Shown here one piece after another: positions 8,065 through 18,040 of a stretch of DNA of 64,000 nucleotides; within the stretch, counting starts at the first letter, position 1; every line of letters begins with the position of its first letter. The translations under genes and the position numbers were made by a program. The stretch is taken from positions 1 through 64,000 of the forward strand of contig CAYYEM010000005.1 in the NCBI GenBank assembly GCA_964470915.1, given 5' to 3'. This DNA comes from CAYPXN01 sp964470915 (GTDB lineage: Bacteria; UBA10199; JADFYH01). A model generated the notes under the pieces. It was not told where the DNA came from. It ran no database searches and was given only the letters and a program-made list of their open reading frames with translations.

Positions 8065-9903
8065 ATGTTAAAAATTGCAGGCCTCTCAAAAAGCTATGGC
8101 GGACAGGAATTGTTCGAAAATGTTCAGCTTCAGATGAACCCAGGTGAGCGTTTGGGTTTAGTGGGGCGGAATGGTCATGGCAAATCTACACTTTTTCGAT
8201 TAATTTTAGGTGAAGAAGAGCCCGATGAAGGAGCTGTGGTAGTTCCTAAAAATTATAAGATTGGTCATTTGGAGCAGCATCTCCATTTTACGAAAGATAC
8301 CGTTCTGGAAGAAGCTTGCTTAGGTTTGGTTCATGAAGAATGGGAAGCAACTTACAAAGCTGAAAAAATATTGCATGGTTTGGGTTTTAGCGAAGAAGAT
8401 TACTATAAATCCCCCCAACTTTTTTCTGGGGGCTATCAAATCCGTATCAATTTAGCGAAGCTGCTTTTATCTGAACCCAATCTTTTGCTCTTAGACGAAC
8501 CTACCAACTATCTTGATATTCTTTCAATTCGTTGGATCACGCAGTTTTTAAGAAACTGGCCTGGAGAAATGATTCTGATTTCTCATGATCGCGAGTTTAT
8601 GGATTCAGTGTGTACGCATAGCGCTGTGATTCATCGTCATCAGCTGCGCAAAATAGAAGGCCCTACCGAAAAACTCTATGCTCAAATTTTATTAGAAGAA
8701 GAAGTTCATGAGAAAACTCGTCAAAATGAAGAGAAAAAGAGAAAGAAAGAAGAAGCCTATATTGAACGGTTTCGGGCTAAAGCCAGTAAGGCAAGTTCCG
8801 TGCAATCACGTATTAAGCGTTTAGAAAAAATGCCAGCTCTGGAAAAGCTCGCTCATATTGATCATTTGGATTTCAGTTTTCATTATTCCAATTTTGAAGC
8901 GGAATATATCATGAAAGCTGCAAATCTAAATTTTTCATATGACACTGGGCTTAGCATTCTCGATGATTTTTCCTTGAATATCAAAAAGAATGATCGAATT
9001 GCGATTGTAGGAAAAAATGGAAAAGGAAAATCCACTCTTCTGAATATCTTAGCAGGAGAACTGAAAACACAGTCAGGGGAAATTTATATGCATCCTTTGG
9101 CTAAAATTGGTTATTTTGGTCAAACCAATATTCAGCGTTTAGTTCCCAACATGACCGTAGCTCAGGAGATTGAAAGTTCCAATGCGGATCTTTCTAGAAC
9201 TGCTGTTGCTAATATCGCTGCCACGATGATGTTTGAGGGGGAGGCGGCTTCTAAAAAAATATCGGTTCTTTCCGGAGGGGAAAGAAGCCGGGTTTTGTTA
9301 GGTAAAATTTTAGCGCAACCAGCCAATATGCTTCTCTTAGACGAACCCACCAACCATTTGGATATGGAGTCGATTGAAGCTCTGCTGGACAGTCTAGAAG
9401 AGTTTGAAGGGGCTGTTGTGTTAGTGACCCATAGTGAAATGATCCTGAATGATTTCGCAGAGCGTTTGGTGGTGTTTGATAATGAAGAAGTAGATGTGTT
9501 TGAAGGTTCTTATGCGGACTTTTTAGAGCGTATCGGTTGGGCGGAAGAAGATAAGAAAAAACGTGAAAAAAAGAAGGCTAAGGAGCTGAAAAATAATAAT
9601 AAAGATGATTTAAGGAAACAACGAGCTCAGCTCATTTCAGAGCGATCTCAAGTTTTGGGTCCGATCAAGAAGAAAATGGAAGACTTAGAAGCTTCTATTG
9701 CTCAACATGAAAAAATACTGAGTGAAAAAAACAGCTTACTTTTAGAGGCTTCTCAAAAAAATGAAGTGAATCAATTTACGATGCTTTCGAAAGAAGTGAA
9801 AATCCTTCAACAGGAAATTGATAAACTTTATCCTCAGCTTGAAAAAATCACCCAAGAATATGAACAGAAGAATGCGGAATACGAAAAGAAAATAGAGAAC
9901 TAA
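8065..9903 (+). CDS. ABC-F family ATPase (YheS/EttA-like)
   Basis: A 612-residue soluble protein with two ABC ATPase domains and no membrane part. Domain 1 has Walker A GRNGHGKS (about 34-41), signature FSGGYQIR (about 119) and Walker B LLLLDEPTNYLD. A charged linker rich in Lys/Glu (about 210-260, the P-site tRNA-interaction motif region) follows, then domain 2 with GKNGKGKS (about 316-323), LSGGERSR and LLLLDEPTNHLD. The C-terminal 100 residues are coiled coil. ABC-F proteins bind the ribosomal E site and relieve stalled translation; some give antibiotic resistance. Subfamily assignment is tentative. A second, Uup-type ABC-F gene lies at 46.8 kb. Stop codon overlaps the convergent gene by 4 bp. 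Confidence 0.92.
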   Translation: MLKIAGLSKSYGGQELFENVQLQMNPGERLGLVGRNGHGKSTLFRLILGEEEPDEGAVVVPKNYKIGHLEQHLHFTKDTVLEEACLGLVHEEWEATYKAEKILHGLGFSEEDYYKSPQLFSGGYQIRINLAKLLLSEPNLLLLDEPTNYLDILSIRWITQFLRNWPGEMILISHDREFMDSVCTHSAVIHRHQLRKIEGPTEKLYAQILLEEEVHEKTRQNEEKKRKKEEAYIERFRAKASKASSVQSRIKRLEKMPALEKLAHIDHLDFSFHYSNFEAEYIMKAANLNFSYDTGLSILDDFSLNIKKNDRIAIVGKNGKGKSTLLNILAGELKTQSGEIYMHPLAKIGYFGQTNIQRLVPNMTVAQEIESSNADLSRTAVANIAATMMFEGEAASKKISVLSGGERSRVLLGKILAQPANMLLLDEPTNHLDMESIEALLDSLEEFEGAVVLVTHSEMILNDFAERLVVFDNEEVDVFEGSYADFLERIGWAEEDKKKREKKKAKELKNNNKDDLRKQRAQLISERSQVLGPIKKKMEDLEASIAQHEKILSEKNSLLLEASQKNEVNQFTMLSKEVKILQQEIDKLYPQLEKITQEYEQKNAEYEKKIEN

Positions 9904-10328
9904 ATGCTATATACTCGTCCTGGAGTTTTAGGGGTGTTGTGATAGGGAAGAGCTTTATTAAGCTTTTCTAAGGTCTCCACTACCGTTGATTCAGCACTAA
10001 ATGCATTCTTAATATATTTAATGGTACGACGAATGCTGATCATCGTTTGAATATCTTCTACCGAACTGAAGATGATAAAATCTTTGCTCAAGTGGTGATT
10101 GATAATTTTATTCAGTTTAAAGAGCAATTTTTCGAAGAGAAGTTGTTCTTCCTGCTTTCTAAGTAAAATCCTGCGAGGCAGAAAGTCGTTTTCGGACAAT
10201 CCTTGGTCATAAGCTTCAGTGAGCTGATGCTGTAAATCCCAAAGATGGTTAGCAGTTTGCTTTAATTTCGCTTCGAGGGCTTTGATTTCTTTGTAAACAG
10301 GTGTAAATTTGCTCATTTGATCTTTCAT
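9900..10328 (-). CDS. Small coiled-coil protein of unknown function
   Basis: A 142-residue, helical and highly charged protein (KEIKALEAKLKQTANHLWDL... and LLRKQEEQLLFEKLLFKL), with no signal peptide or membrane segment. I do not recognise the family. It lies 35 bp downstream of the EF-G gene on the same strand and could be cotranscribed with it; its end overlaps the ABC-F stop codon by 4 bp. The first ATG (10328) has no clear ribosome binding site; a second in-frame ATG at 10316 is equally possible. Confidence 0.6.
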   Translation of the reverse strand: MKDQMSKFTPVYKEIKALEAKLKQTANHLWDLQHQLTEAYDQGLSENDFLPRRILLRKQEEQLLFEKLLFKLNKIINHHLSKDFIIFSSVEDIQTMISIRRTIKYIKNAFSAESTVVETLEKLNKALPYHNTPKTPGRVYSI

Positions 10329-10363
10329 CCATGAAGTATGCTGAGTCTGTTAAATCAAGCTCA

Positions 10364-12460
<2,097 letters not shown>

Positions 12461-12539
12461 AAAATTTAAATCTCCTTAAGTTCTTGAAAGAGGAGGGCTT
12501 TTAACAAACTTTAAGATGAAAAGTCGAGAGCTTTTTTAC

Positions 12540-12568
12540 AAAAATGACATTTTGCGTCATTTTTTTTA
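12540..12568. repeat. Inverted repeat with T-tract, copy 1 of a spaced pair
   Basis: Arms AAAAATGAC (12540-12548) and GTCATTTTT (12556-12564) flank ATTTTGC, with further T residues behind. Its core TGACATTTTGCGTCATTTTT recurs in altered form at 12731-12755. It could be a terminator-like hairpin read on the plus strand or an operator in the EF-G promoter region; no plus-strand gene precedes it, so the operator reading is somewhat favoured. Confidence 0.5.
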
Positions 12569-12730
12569 TATCTTAGATCAGAGAGTCCTTTCCTTTGCGA
12601 AAAAATTCTCCTTAAGAAACCAAATCAGGAATCGATTTATAGAATTATCTTATTTTAATGTTATTAACCTTTGCAGCTCGGCATTTTTTGAAATTGTAGG
12701 GATTGCTGACCTAAGTGACGATTTTTTAAA

Positions 12731-12755
12731 AAAGTGACATTCTGCATCATTTTTT
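12731..12755. repeat. Inverted repeat with T-tract, copy 2 of a spaced pair
   Basis: AAAGTGACATTCTGCATCATTTTTT matches the copy at 12540-12568 around TGACATT(C/T)TGC(A/G)TCATTTTTT, with arms now joined through one G-U pair and one mismatch. The two centres are about 190 bp apart. Confidence 0.45.
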
Positions 12756-12849
12756 GGCTAATCTAGGCAACTAAAATAAATAGATACCGATATTTAAGTA
12801 ACTAAGTGGGGAAAAGGTAGCTCATTATATTATACATAGGAGCTATTTT

Positions 12850-13503
12850 ATGCCTCGTATTACCTCCACTCAAACAAGCCCTCTCGACACTGAAGTTTGC
12901 CAAGCTTATTCCGTTTATTTTTCGGTCAGGCCTCAAGAAATCAGCACTTGCAGCCGAATAGATTGTAGCTGGGATGATGGTCAAAACTCTCATTGTGGTA
13001 TTCAAGCTGTCATTTCAGGAAATTCTCGAAATTTTTTCTTTCCTACAAAGGGTCGTCCGGAAATGGATGCAGTAGATTCACCCTTAGTAGATCCTCTAGA
13101 TTTTTTAGGCGGTGGAGGAAAATTTTTAGCAAAATTGGGCACAAAATTCGTCGGAAGAAAGATGGTGGTAGCTGGTGTGAACCACATCCCCAATTATACC
13201 ATCACCCCTTTACTTCGAACTATTGCTAACACTACTGTAGACAATGCTTTGGATGCGCAAAGGGTGGGAAAGGCTCTCAAATGGATGTTTGTGGTTACTT
13301 TAGATCAATATGGTTTAACTCGTAGCTTTGTTTTTCAACTCCAGAAACGAATAGGCTATGATCTCGCGAAGTCGCATGTATTTTCCTATATGATGTTCGA
13401 AAAGTTAACGGGGCAAACTGCGATAGATCCAGCTTTTGAACGTAAAGTGATTAATGAAATCATGGATGTGGCTCGCGAAATGTTTCTCAATATTCGGTGG
13501 TAA
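12850..13503 (+). CDS. Unknown protein, first of a coupled pair
   Basis: A 217-residue protein I do not recognise. The N-terminal 50 residues contain four Cys (EVCQAYS, STCSRIDCSW, SHCGI). A Gly-rich hydrophobic stretch VDPLDFLGGGGKFLAKLG at about 80-97 resembles the short linker that follows leader regions in some exported proteins, but there is no standard signal peptide. The C-terminal half is predicted helical by eye. An AGGAG-like site (12837-12842, ATAGGAGC) precedes the ATG by a short spacer. The stop codon overlaps the next gene's ribosome binding site, so the pair is translationally coupled. Function unknown. Confidence 0.7.
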   Translation: MPRITSTQTSPLDTEVCQAYSVYFSVRPQEISTCSRIDCSWDDGQNSHCGIQAVISGNSRNFFFPTKGRPEMDAVDSPLVDPLDFLGGGGKFLAKLGTKFVGRKMVVAGVNHIPNYTITPLLRTIANTTVDNALDAQRVGKALKWMFVVTLDQYGLTRSFVFQLQKRIGYDLAKSHVFSYMMFEKLTGQTAIDPAFERKVINEIMDVAREMFLNIRW

Positions 13504-13505
13504 AG

Positions 13506-14852
13506 ATGGGCGTTTCTTTTAATTCACATCCTGCTTGTTCCGATCCATTTTTAAAATTCCTTAAATCGGATGATCCACGATATCGCTTGGGTTTTAATCA
13601 CCCACGAGTTCAAGATGCAGAGGCTTGTTGTTTGTTCGGGTCTTCACCCGACGAAGCACCTGACATTTGTGAAGCGAAGCTGGATGCTGTTTGGCGAGAC
13701 CCAATGATTCAAGAACGTTGGTATCAAGCTCAAGCCAGCGTAAAATTCGAAATCTTAAAAATTCAAAAATTAGTGCAGCAGTTTGGCGAAAAGCCACAGC
13801 TTTTATCTCCACCAGACGTAGAGTTACAAGAAGCCGGAGCAGGTGAAGCACTCGCAAAAACAGCTTTGCTGGGTGCGCTTGCAGTGAGTGCTTTTGTTTT
13901 AGTTTGGGGAAATATTGCTCACAATAACCAAGAAACGAATCGGTGGTTCCGTGATACCTCAAGACCCTTTCCAGAAACAGGCACTTCTCGACCTCCTGTT
14001 CCAATTCCAATCGATGTAGAAGATTTTGATCGAGCTCCTCATCCTACACCCAAAGATGAACCCAAGCCGCTCGATCGTTTGCCGCCTCCTCCTATCGATT
14101 GGCCTCGTAGACGACGTTTAAATTGTGATCAATCACAAGCTTTAGCCCTTACCAATGTAGATGGACGTTTCATAGGCAATATCAAAACACAGTTTAATGA
14201 GTATCAAAATGGCGGATCCAATGAGTTTGCAGATCAATTCAGAGGGGTTAGAGAAGAAGAAAGATATTTCCATCCGAGACCTACTCTTTATTGGGCTTGG
14301 TCTCCCAGCGAAAATAAGCGTGTGCCGGTTTATATACGGCAACTTCCTTTTAATGTTGTTTATCCTCTGCTTTCAGAAGGAGATAAGAAGGATACCTGGT
14401 TAGATCAAGTGGAGGTAGTAGCTGCCAATATGGTGATTATGGTAGCGGAAACAGCCGATTGCGAATTCTTAGGTACAAGTTTGGGAGTATTAGAAGTACA
14501 TAATCCTAAAGATATAAAGCCTTATACAACTTTTGCCGCAATTCGTTATTGGAAATTTCCAGATAGTTCAATTCAGTTAAAAAATTTGAGTTTAATATAT
14601 TATTTAAGCACTTTGTTATCTATGAATCGCTTAGGTTATAATGAAGATCCTATTCCAAATCGTGTTTCAGTTGAGGCTATTCGTCTTGATTTACTTCAAT
14701 CCATGAGAAAACATACGGGGACCGATGGCTATTTATATCGGCAAACGCGTATACGTGGATATCGAGAGAGAATAAATTTGGAAGATGTTTCTGTTATGGA
14801 AGCTTTACATACGTTACGAATGTTGCCTGATGGAAGATTGCCTAAAGATTAA
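13506..14852 (+). CDS. Unknown single-pass membrane protein, second of a coupled pair
   Basis: About 448 residues from the ATG at 13506, which has GGTGG (13496-13500) as ribosome binding site inside the end of the preceding gene; a GTG at 13497 is an alternative. One hydrophobic segment (ALAKTALLGALAVSAFVLVWG) lies near residues 115-135. A Pro/Arg-rich hinge (RPPVPIPIDVEDFDRAP...LPPPPIDWPRRRR) separates it from a globular C-terminal domain of about 250 residues with no motif I know. The topology (cytosolic N-terminus, membrane anchor, Pro-rich spacer, outer domain) suggests a cell-envelope protein. Convergent 4-bp overlap with the BaiN-type gene. Function unknown. Confidence 0.7.
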   Translation: MGVSFNSHPACSDPFLKFLKSDDPRYRLGFNHPRVQDAEACCLFGSSPDEAPDICEAKLDAVWRDPMIQERWYQAQASVKFEILKIQKLVQQFGEKPQLLSPPDVELQEAGAGEALAKTALLGALAVSAFVLVWGNIAHNNQETNRWFRDTSRPFPETGTSRPPVPIPIDVEDFDRAPHPTPKDEPKPLDRLPPPPIDWPRRRRLNCDQSQALALTNVDGRFIGNIKTQFNEYQNGGSNEFADQFRGVREEERYFHPRPTLYWAWSPSENKRVPVYIRQLPFNVVYPLLSEGDKKDTWLDQVEVVAANMVIMVAETADCEFLGTSLGVLEVHNPKDIKPYTTFAAIRYWKFPDSSIQLKNLSLIYYLSTLLSMNRLGYNEDPIPNRVSVEAIRLDLLQSMRKHTGTDGYLYRQTRIRGYRERINLEDVSVMEALHTLRMLPDGRLPKD

Positions 14853-16051
14853 TTTTGAATCAATATGGAATTTGCTGCTGCGCTCGCCGAGGCCCAGGCC
14901 CACTGAAAATTGAATCCGCCGAGCCAACCGGTCACATCGACACATTCTCCAATAAAATACAGGCCAGGAACTTTTTTGCATTCCAAGTTTTGGGATGAAA
15001 GCTCATTGGTATCGATTCCTCCTGCAGTGACTTCAGCCTTTTCATAACCTTCATCTCCAGAAGGATAAATTTTCCAGCTTTGAAGTTCTTGGGCGATTTT
15101 ATACAAGTCCTTGTCTGAAATTTGATTCAGTGATTTGGAGGGGGCGCGATTTTCGAGAAAAACCTCAAGGAATCGTTTAGAAATAAATTGAGAGAGAAAA
15201 TTTTTGAGCTCACTTTTATTTCCAATATTTTTTTCATGGATTAAAACATCTGCTAGTTTTATTTCAGGAAAAAGATTGAGCGAAATGGCTTCGCCTTTTT
15301 TCCAATAGGAAGAAATTTGAAGAATCGCAGGGCCACTCAAGCCTCGGTGAGTAAATAAGAGATTTTCCCGAAATGATTTTTTTCCACAAGAAGCAATGCA
15401 ATCAATTGAAATGCCACTTAAATCTGAATACAGTTTTGAATCTTCTTTATTCCAAAGCAAGGGAACAAGCCCAGGACGAGGTGTGATAACATTGAGGTTA
15501 AACTGTTTGGCTATTTTATAGGCGAAAGAAGTCACCCCAAGGTTTTGAAAGGAAAGTCCTCCTGTGGCGATGATGAGATTGTGAGATTTGAAATTACCTA
15601 AGGATGTTTTAATTGTAAAACGTAGGGGCAATTCATGAATTGCCACTACAGAATCCATTTTACAATTCGTCAAAATATCTACTCCTGCTTCTTCACATTC
15701 CTTCAAAAGCATTTGAGTGATTTCTTTGGCAGAAGTTTTGCAAAATAATTGGCCTAACTTTTTTTCAAAGTAGGGGATTTGATGTTTTTCAATGAGTTTT
15801 AAAAAATCTTCAGGCGTGAAACGAGCCAAAGCAGATTTGCAGAAATGAGGATTCTCTGAGATGAAGTTTTCAGACTTGATATAAAGATTGGTGAAATTAC
15901 AGCGTCCTCCGCCCGAAATGAGTATTTTTTTGCCCACTCGTTCATTGTGCTCAAGTACTAAAATCTTTTTACCATGATGGCCCGCTATTTGAGCGCAGAA
16001 AAGCCCTGCAGCGCCAGCGCCAATGATAATGGCGTCATAATTCGTTAACAT
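14849..16051 (-). CDS. BaiN/HI0933-family FAD-dependent oxidoreductase with palindromic insert
   Basis: A 400-residue flavoprotein. The Rossmann motif AIIIGAGAAGLFCAQIAG lies at 6-23, then the family block RVGKKILISGGGRCNFTN, the LIIATGGLSF motif, and the C-terminal FAD closure PGLYFIGECVDVTGWLGG. The HI0933-like family contains BaiN; many members are of unknown substrate. Between SVV and RFTI (about residues 133-142) the DNA is a 28-bp palindrome that adds AIHELPL-type residues to a surface loop between two strands; the frame is kept. The ATG overlaps the stop of the Bax-inhibitor gene by one base, so the two are an operon. General oxidoreductase assignment is firm, substrate is not. Confidence 0.9.
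   Translation of the reverse strand: MLTNYDAIIIGAGAAGLFCAQIAGHHGKKILVLEHNERVGKKILISGGGRCNFTNLYIKSENFISENPHFCKSALARFTPEDFLKLIEKHQIPYFEKKLGQLFCKTSAKEITQMLLKECEEAGVDILTNCKMDSVVAIHELPLRFTIKTSLGNFKSHNLIIATGGLSFQNLGVTSFAYKIAKQFNLNVITPRPGLVPLLWNKEDSKLYSDLSGISIDCIASCGKKSFRENLLFTHRGLSGPAILQISSYWKKGEAISLNLFPEIKLADVLIHEKNIGNKSELKNFLSQFISKRFLEVFLENRAPSKSLNQISDKDLYKIAQELQSWKIYPSGDEGYEKAEVTAGGIDTNELSSQNLECKKVPGLYFIGECVDVTGWLGGFNFQWAWASASAAANSILIQN
15622..15649. repeat. 28-bp palindromic element inside the BaiN-type gene
   Basis: The half-site GTAGGGGCAATTCA is followed directly by its reverse complement, with one mismatched pair (GCCACTAC for GCCCCTAC). Read on the minus strand it encodes VAIHELPL in frame. 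An identical perfect copy is at 20656-20683 in an unrelated gene. Confidence 0.9.
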
Positions 16052-16749
16052 TATCTGCGCTTGCCGAGGAGATTTAATAAACTCAAGAACAGGTTGATGA
16101 AATCAAGGTATAAAGTGAGAGCTCCATAAATAGCAGGTTTTTCATTACTACTTATGCCTGGATTTGAGAGGGCAATTTGTTTGAGTTTTTGGGTGTCGTA
16201 AGCAGTAAGACCTACGAAAATAATGACTCCTCCAAAAGAAATCACCAAACTCATCATAGTGCTCTTTAAAAAGAAGTTTACGATCATCGCCAAGATCATT
16301 CCGAGTAAAGCCATGAAAAGAAAACTTCCCCAAGAGGTCAAATCTTTTTTAGTCACAAAACCATAAATGCTCATGCCAGCGAACATACCTGCGGTAAGAA
16401 AAAATACCTGAGCCACTGACGTGAGAGTGTAAGCAAGAAAAATGACGGAGAGGGTAATTCCATTCAAGGCAGAGTAAGCGACAAACATCGTGCCCGCTAC
16501 AACTGCAGAAACTCGATTTGCCATAAAACTCATAATCATGACCAAAGCAAGTTCGGCAATCATGAGCCCCATGAACATGTTTCGGTTCATGATGAGAGTT
16601 TCTAATAAGTTTCTGGAATTCGCCACATGCCAAGAAATGATACCTGTGAGCACAAGTCCGCCGCACATCCATATATAAACTTTTTGTAAAAACTCGTTGA
16701 CTAAACTTTGCTCGCTGAGTCCAGTGTAAGGTCTGCTTTGAATTTCCAT
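16051..16749 (-). CDS. Bax inhibitor-1/YccA-family membrane protein
   Basis: A 232-residue protein with seven hydrophobic segments and the family's features: NEFLQKVYIWMCGGLVLTG at the start, the central MAYSALNG-like VAYSALNGITLSVIFLAYT and the C-terminal ALTLYLDFINLFLSLLNLLG with the paired acidic residues of the pH-sensing diaspartyl site (FVGLTAYDTQ... YLDFINLF). Bacterial members act as calcium leak channels or regulators of membrane proteolysis (YccA with FtsH). AAGGAGATAAGATT precedes the ATG. It overlaps the next gene by one base. Family assignment is firm, physiological role inferred only from the family. Confidence 0.93.
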   Translation of the reverse strand: MEIQSRPYTGLSEQSLVNEFLQKVYIWMCGGLVLTGIISWHVANSRNLLETLIMNRNMFMGLMIAELALVMIMSFMANRVSAVVAGTMFVAYSALNGITLSVIFLAYTLTSVAQVFFLTAGMFAGMSIYGFVTKKDLTSWGSFLFMALLGMILAMIVNFFLKSTMMSLVISFGGVIIFVGLTAYDTQKLKQIALSNPGISSNEKPAIYGALTLYLDFINLFLSLLNLLGKRR

Positions 16750-16781
16750 AATCTTATCTCCTTATATATGAGCTATTATAA

Positions 16782-17393
16782 TCACGGATGTGCCACAATG
16801 TGAAAGGTGATTTTTAACTCGTCCTTTACTTTAATAGTTCCTCCTAAGGCACTAGGAGGCTTAATGTTAAAATCTGTTTGTTTTAGTTTAAATTCGCCGG
16901 TGGCTTCTATTTTTTTATCACTATGCTGAATTTGGACCTCGATAGGTAAAGTTTTGTTCACTCCATGCAAATTCAGATCTCCTGTAATGGTGTGGGTTTC
17001 ATTATTTTTTGCTGCCACTTGATTGCTTTTAAATATGATAGAGGGGAAGGTGTTGCATTCCAATACTTTGTTGCACAAAGTTTCTTCAATTTCCTTTTTA
17101 TCTTTTTCAGGCGTGGGATTGTTTACTTTCAAAGAAGCACTGTCGACTTTGATTGTAAGGATGCCTGTCGAGAAAGATTTGGGATCAAAAGTGATACTGC
17201 CTGAAATGTCATTTGCTTTGATTTCAAGCTTGTGCCCTGCAGAAGCAAACAAGCCTGAATTTGAAGTATAAATAAAAAGATCGCTTTGAGAGGGATCTAC
17301 CTTATAAGTGAGGAGAGGATTGGCAGCCATTGAATTCATTATACTACAAAAAAGAATTCCAAAAAAGAAAAGACCCATGAACATTTTTTTCAT
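16782..17393 (-). CDS. Secreted YceI-family lipocalin-fold protein
   Basis: A 203-residue protein with a signal peptide (residues 1-23, ending SMAA) and a YceI domain: YKVDPSQSDLFIYTSNSG, GSITFDPKSFSTGILTIKVDSASL, TFPSIIFKSNQV and TGDLNLHGVNKTLPIEV are in family order. The beta-barrel binds isoprenoid lipids or similar amphiphiles in the periplasm. A CxxxxC-like pair (LCNKVLEC) in the middle is unusual for the family and could form a disulfide. It lies 32 bp upstream of the Bax-inhibitor gene in the same direction and may be cotranscribed. Confidence 0.92.
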   Translation of the reverse strand: MKKMFMGLFFFGILFCSIMNSMAANPLLTYKVDPSQSDLFIYTSNSGLFASAGHKLEIKANDISGSITFDPKSFSTGILTIKVDSASLKVNNPTPEKDKKEIEETLCNKVLECNTFPSIIFKSNQVAAKNNETHTITGDLNLHGVNKTLPIEVQIQHSDKKIEATGEFKLKQTDFNIKPPSALGGTIKVKDELKITFHIVAHP

Positions 17394-17434
17394 GGGTCTT
17401 TAGCTAACAGATAAGAACTTCTTTTTGAAGTTAA

Positions 17435-17911
17435 TTATCGGTCTCTAAAACAGATAGCGGTGTTTTGAGAATCCAAGCTTACATAATAAAAAAGGCCTGC
17501 GTTGAAAAACATACGATGGGCAAGTCCATTAAATTCTTCTTGGTTATGATTTGCGAGGGCTGTCAGAAGTCCTATGATTTCAGATGTTGAAATACGGTCG
17601 CTGCTAAAAAGTCGAGTGATATTTGTATGAGTGCGTTGATCTATTTCTGGTGATACATGCATGGCATCTACCACCCTCCGAGCTATGGGATCAATGAGAT
17701 AGTTAGTAGGGTTTGGAAAACGAAGTGATCGAAGTGCTGGATTTCCAACAATTTCACGATATCTTGCGACTAGGTTGTAAGACCAGAGCATCTCACTTTC
17801 TTGCACGGGACGTCGCTGAGTAAATGCTTGTCTAGCTATACTTTGGACTGCAGTCAGTGCGCCGGCACTAAGGGAAGAGGAAGGTCTGGTATAACAAATG
17901 GGGTCGGACAT
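17435..17911 (-). CDS. Small unknown protein with SSLSAGxL N-terminal motif
   Basis: A 158-residue soluble protein of no family known to me. Its start is fixed by TTAAGGAGATTTT directly upstream. Residues about 10-17 (PSSSLSAGALTAVQS) match the N-terminal stretch PSLSAGQLALDS of the large tandem-aminotransferase protein encoded just upstream on the same strand. The rest is helical with scattered aromatic residues and one conserved-looking HNQEEFNGLAHRMFFNAG. Function unknown; the shared N-terminus suggests a common leader or docking motif. Confidence 0.65.
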   Translation of the reverse strand: MSDPICYTRPSSSLSAGALTAVQSIARQAFTQRRPVQESEMLWSYNLVARYREIVGNPALRSLRFPNPTNYLIDPIARRVVDAMHVSPEIDQRTHTNITRLFSSDRISTSEIIGLLTALANHNQEEFNGLAHRMFFNAGLFYYVSLDSQNTAICFRDR

Positions 17912-18040
17912 AAAATCTCCTTAACAAGATCTGTATGCCCTTAGGATTTTTATCGTGGAATTTGTGAGGAAGTTGCTGTCAATAAAATCCAGTTTTAACA
18001 TCTTTTTACAATGAGTTACTTTATTTTTACTTTTTATTCA

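Larger units (their letters stand above)
12461..12849. other. 389-bp spacer between divergent fusA and an unknown gene
   Basis: No convincing gene. An open frame of 73 codons at 12516-12737 has no ribosome binding site or recognisable content. The spacer holds the two related inverted repeats listed separately and must contain divergent promoters. An A/T-rich TATATTATAC at about 12826-12835 lies close before the plus-strand gene but no matching -35 box was seen. Confidence 0.6.

Noticed and set aside
12516..12737. 73-codon open frame in the fusA spacer
   Set aside because: No ribosome binding site, no recognisable sequence and overlap with both inverted repeats; probably chance.
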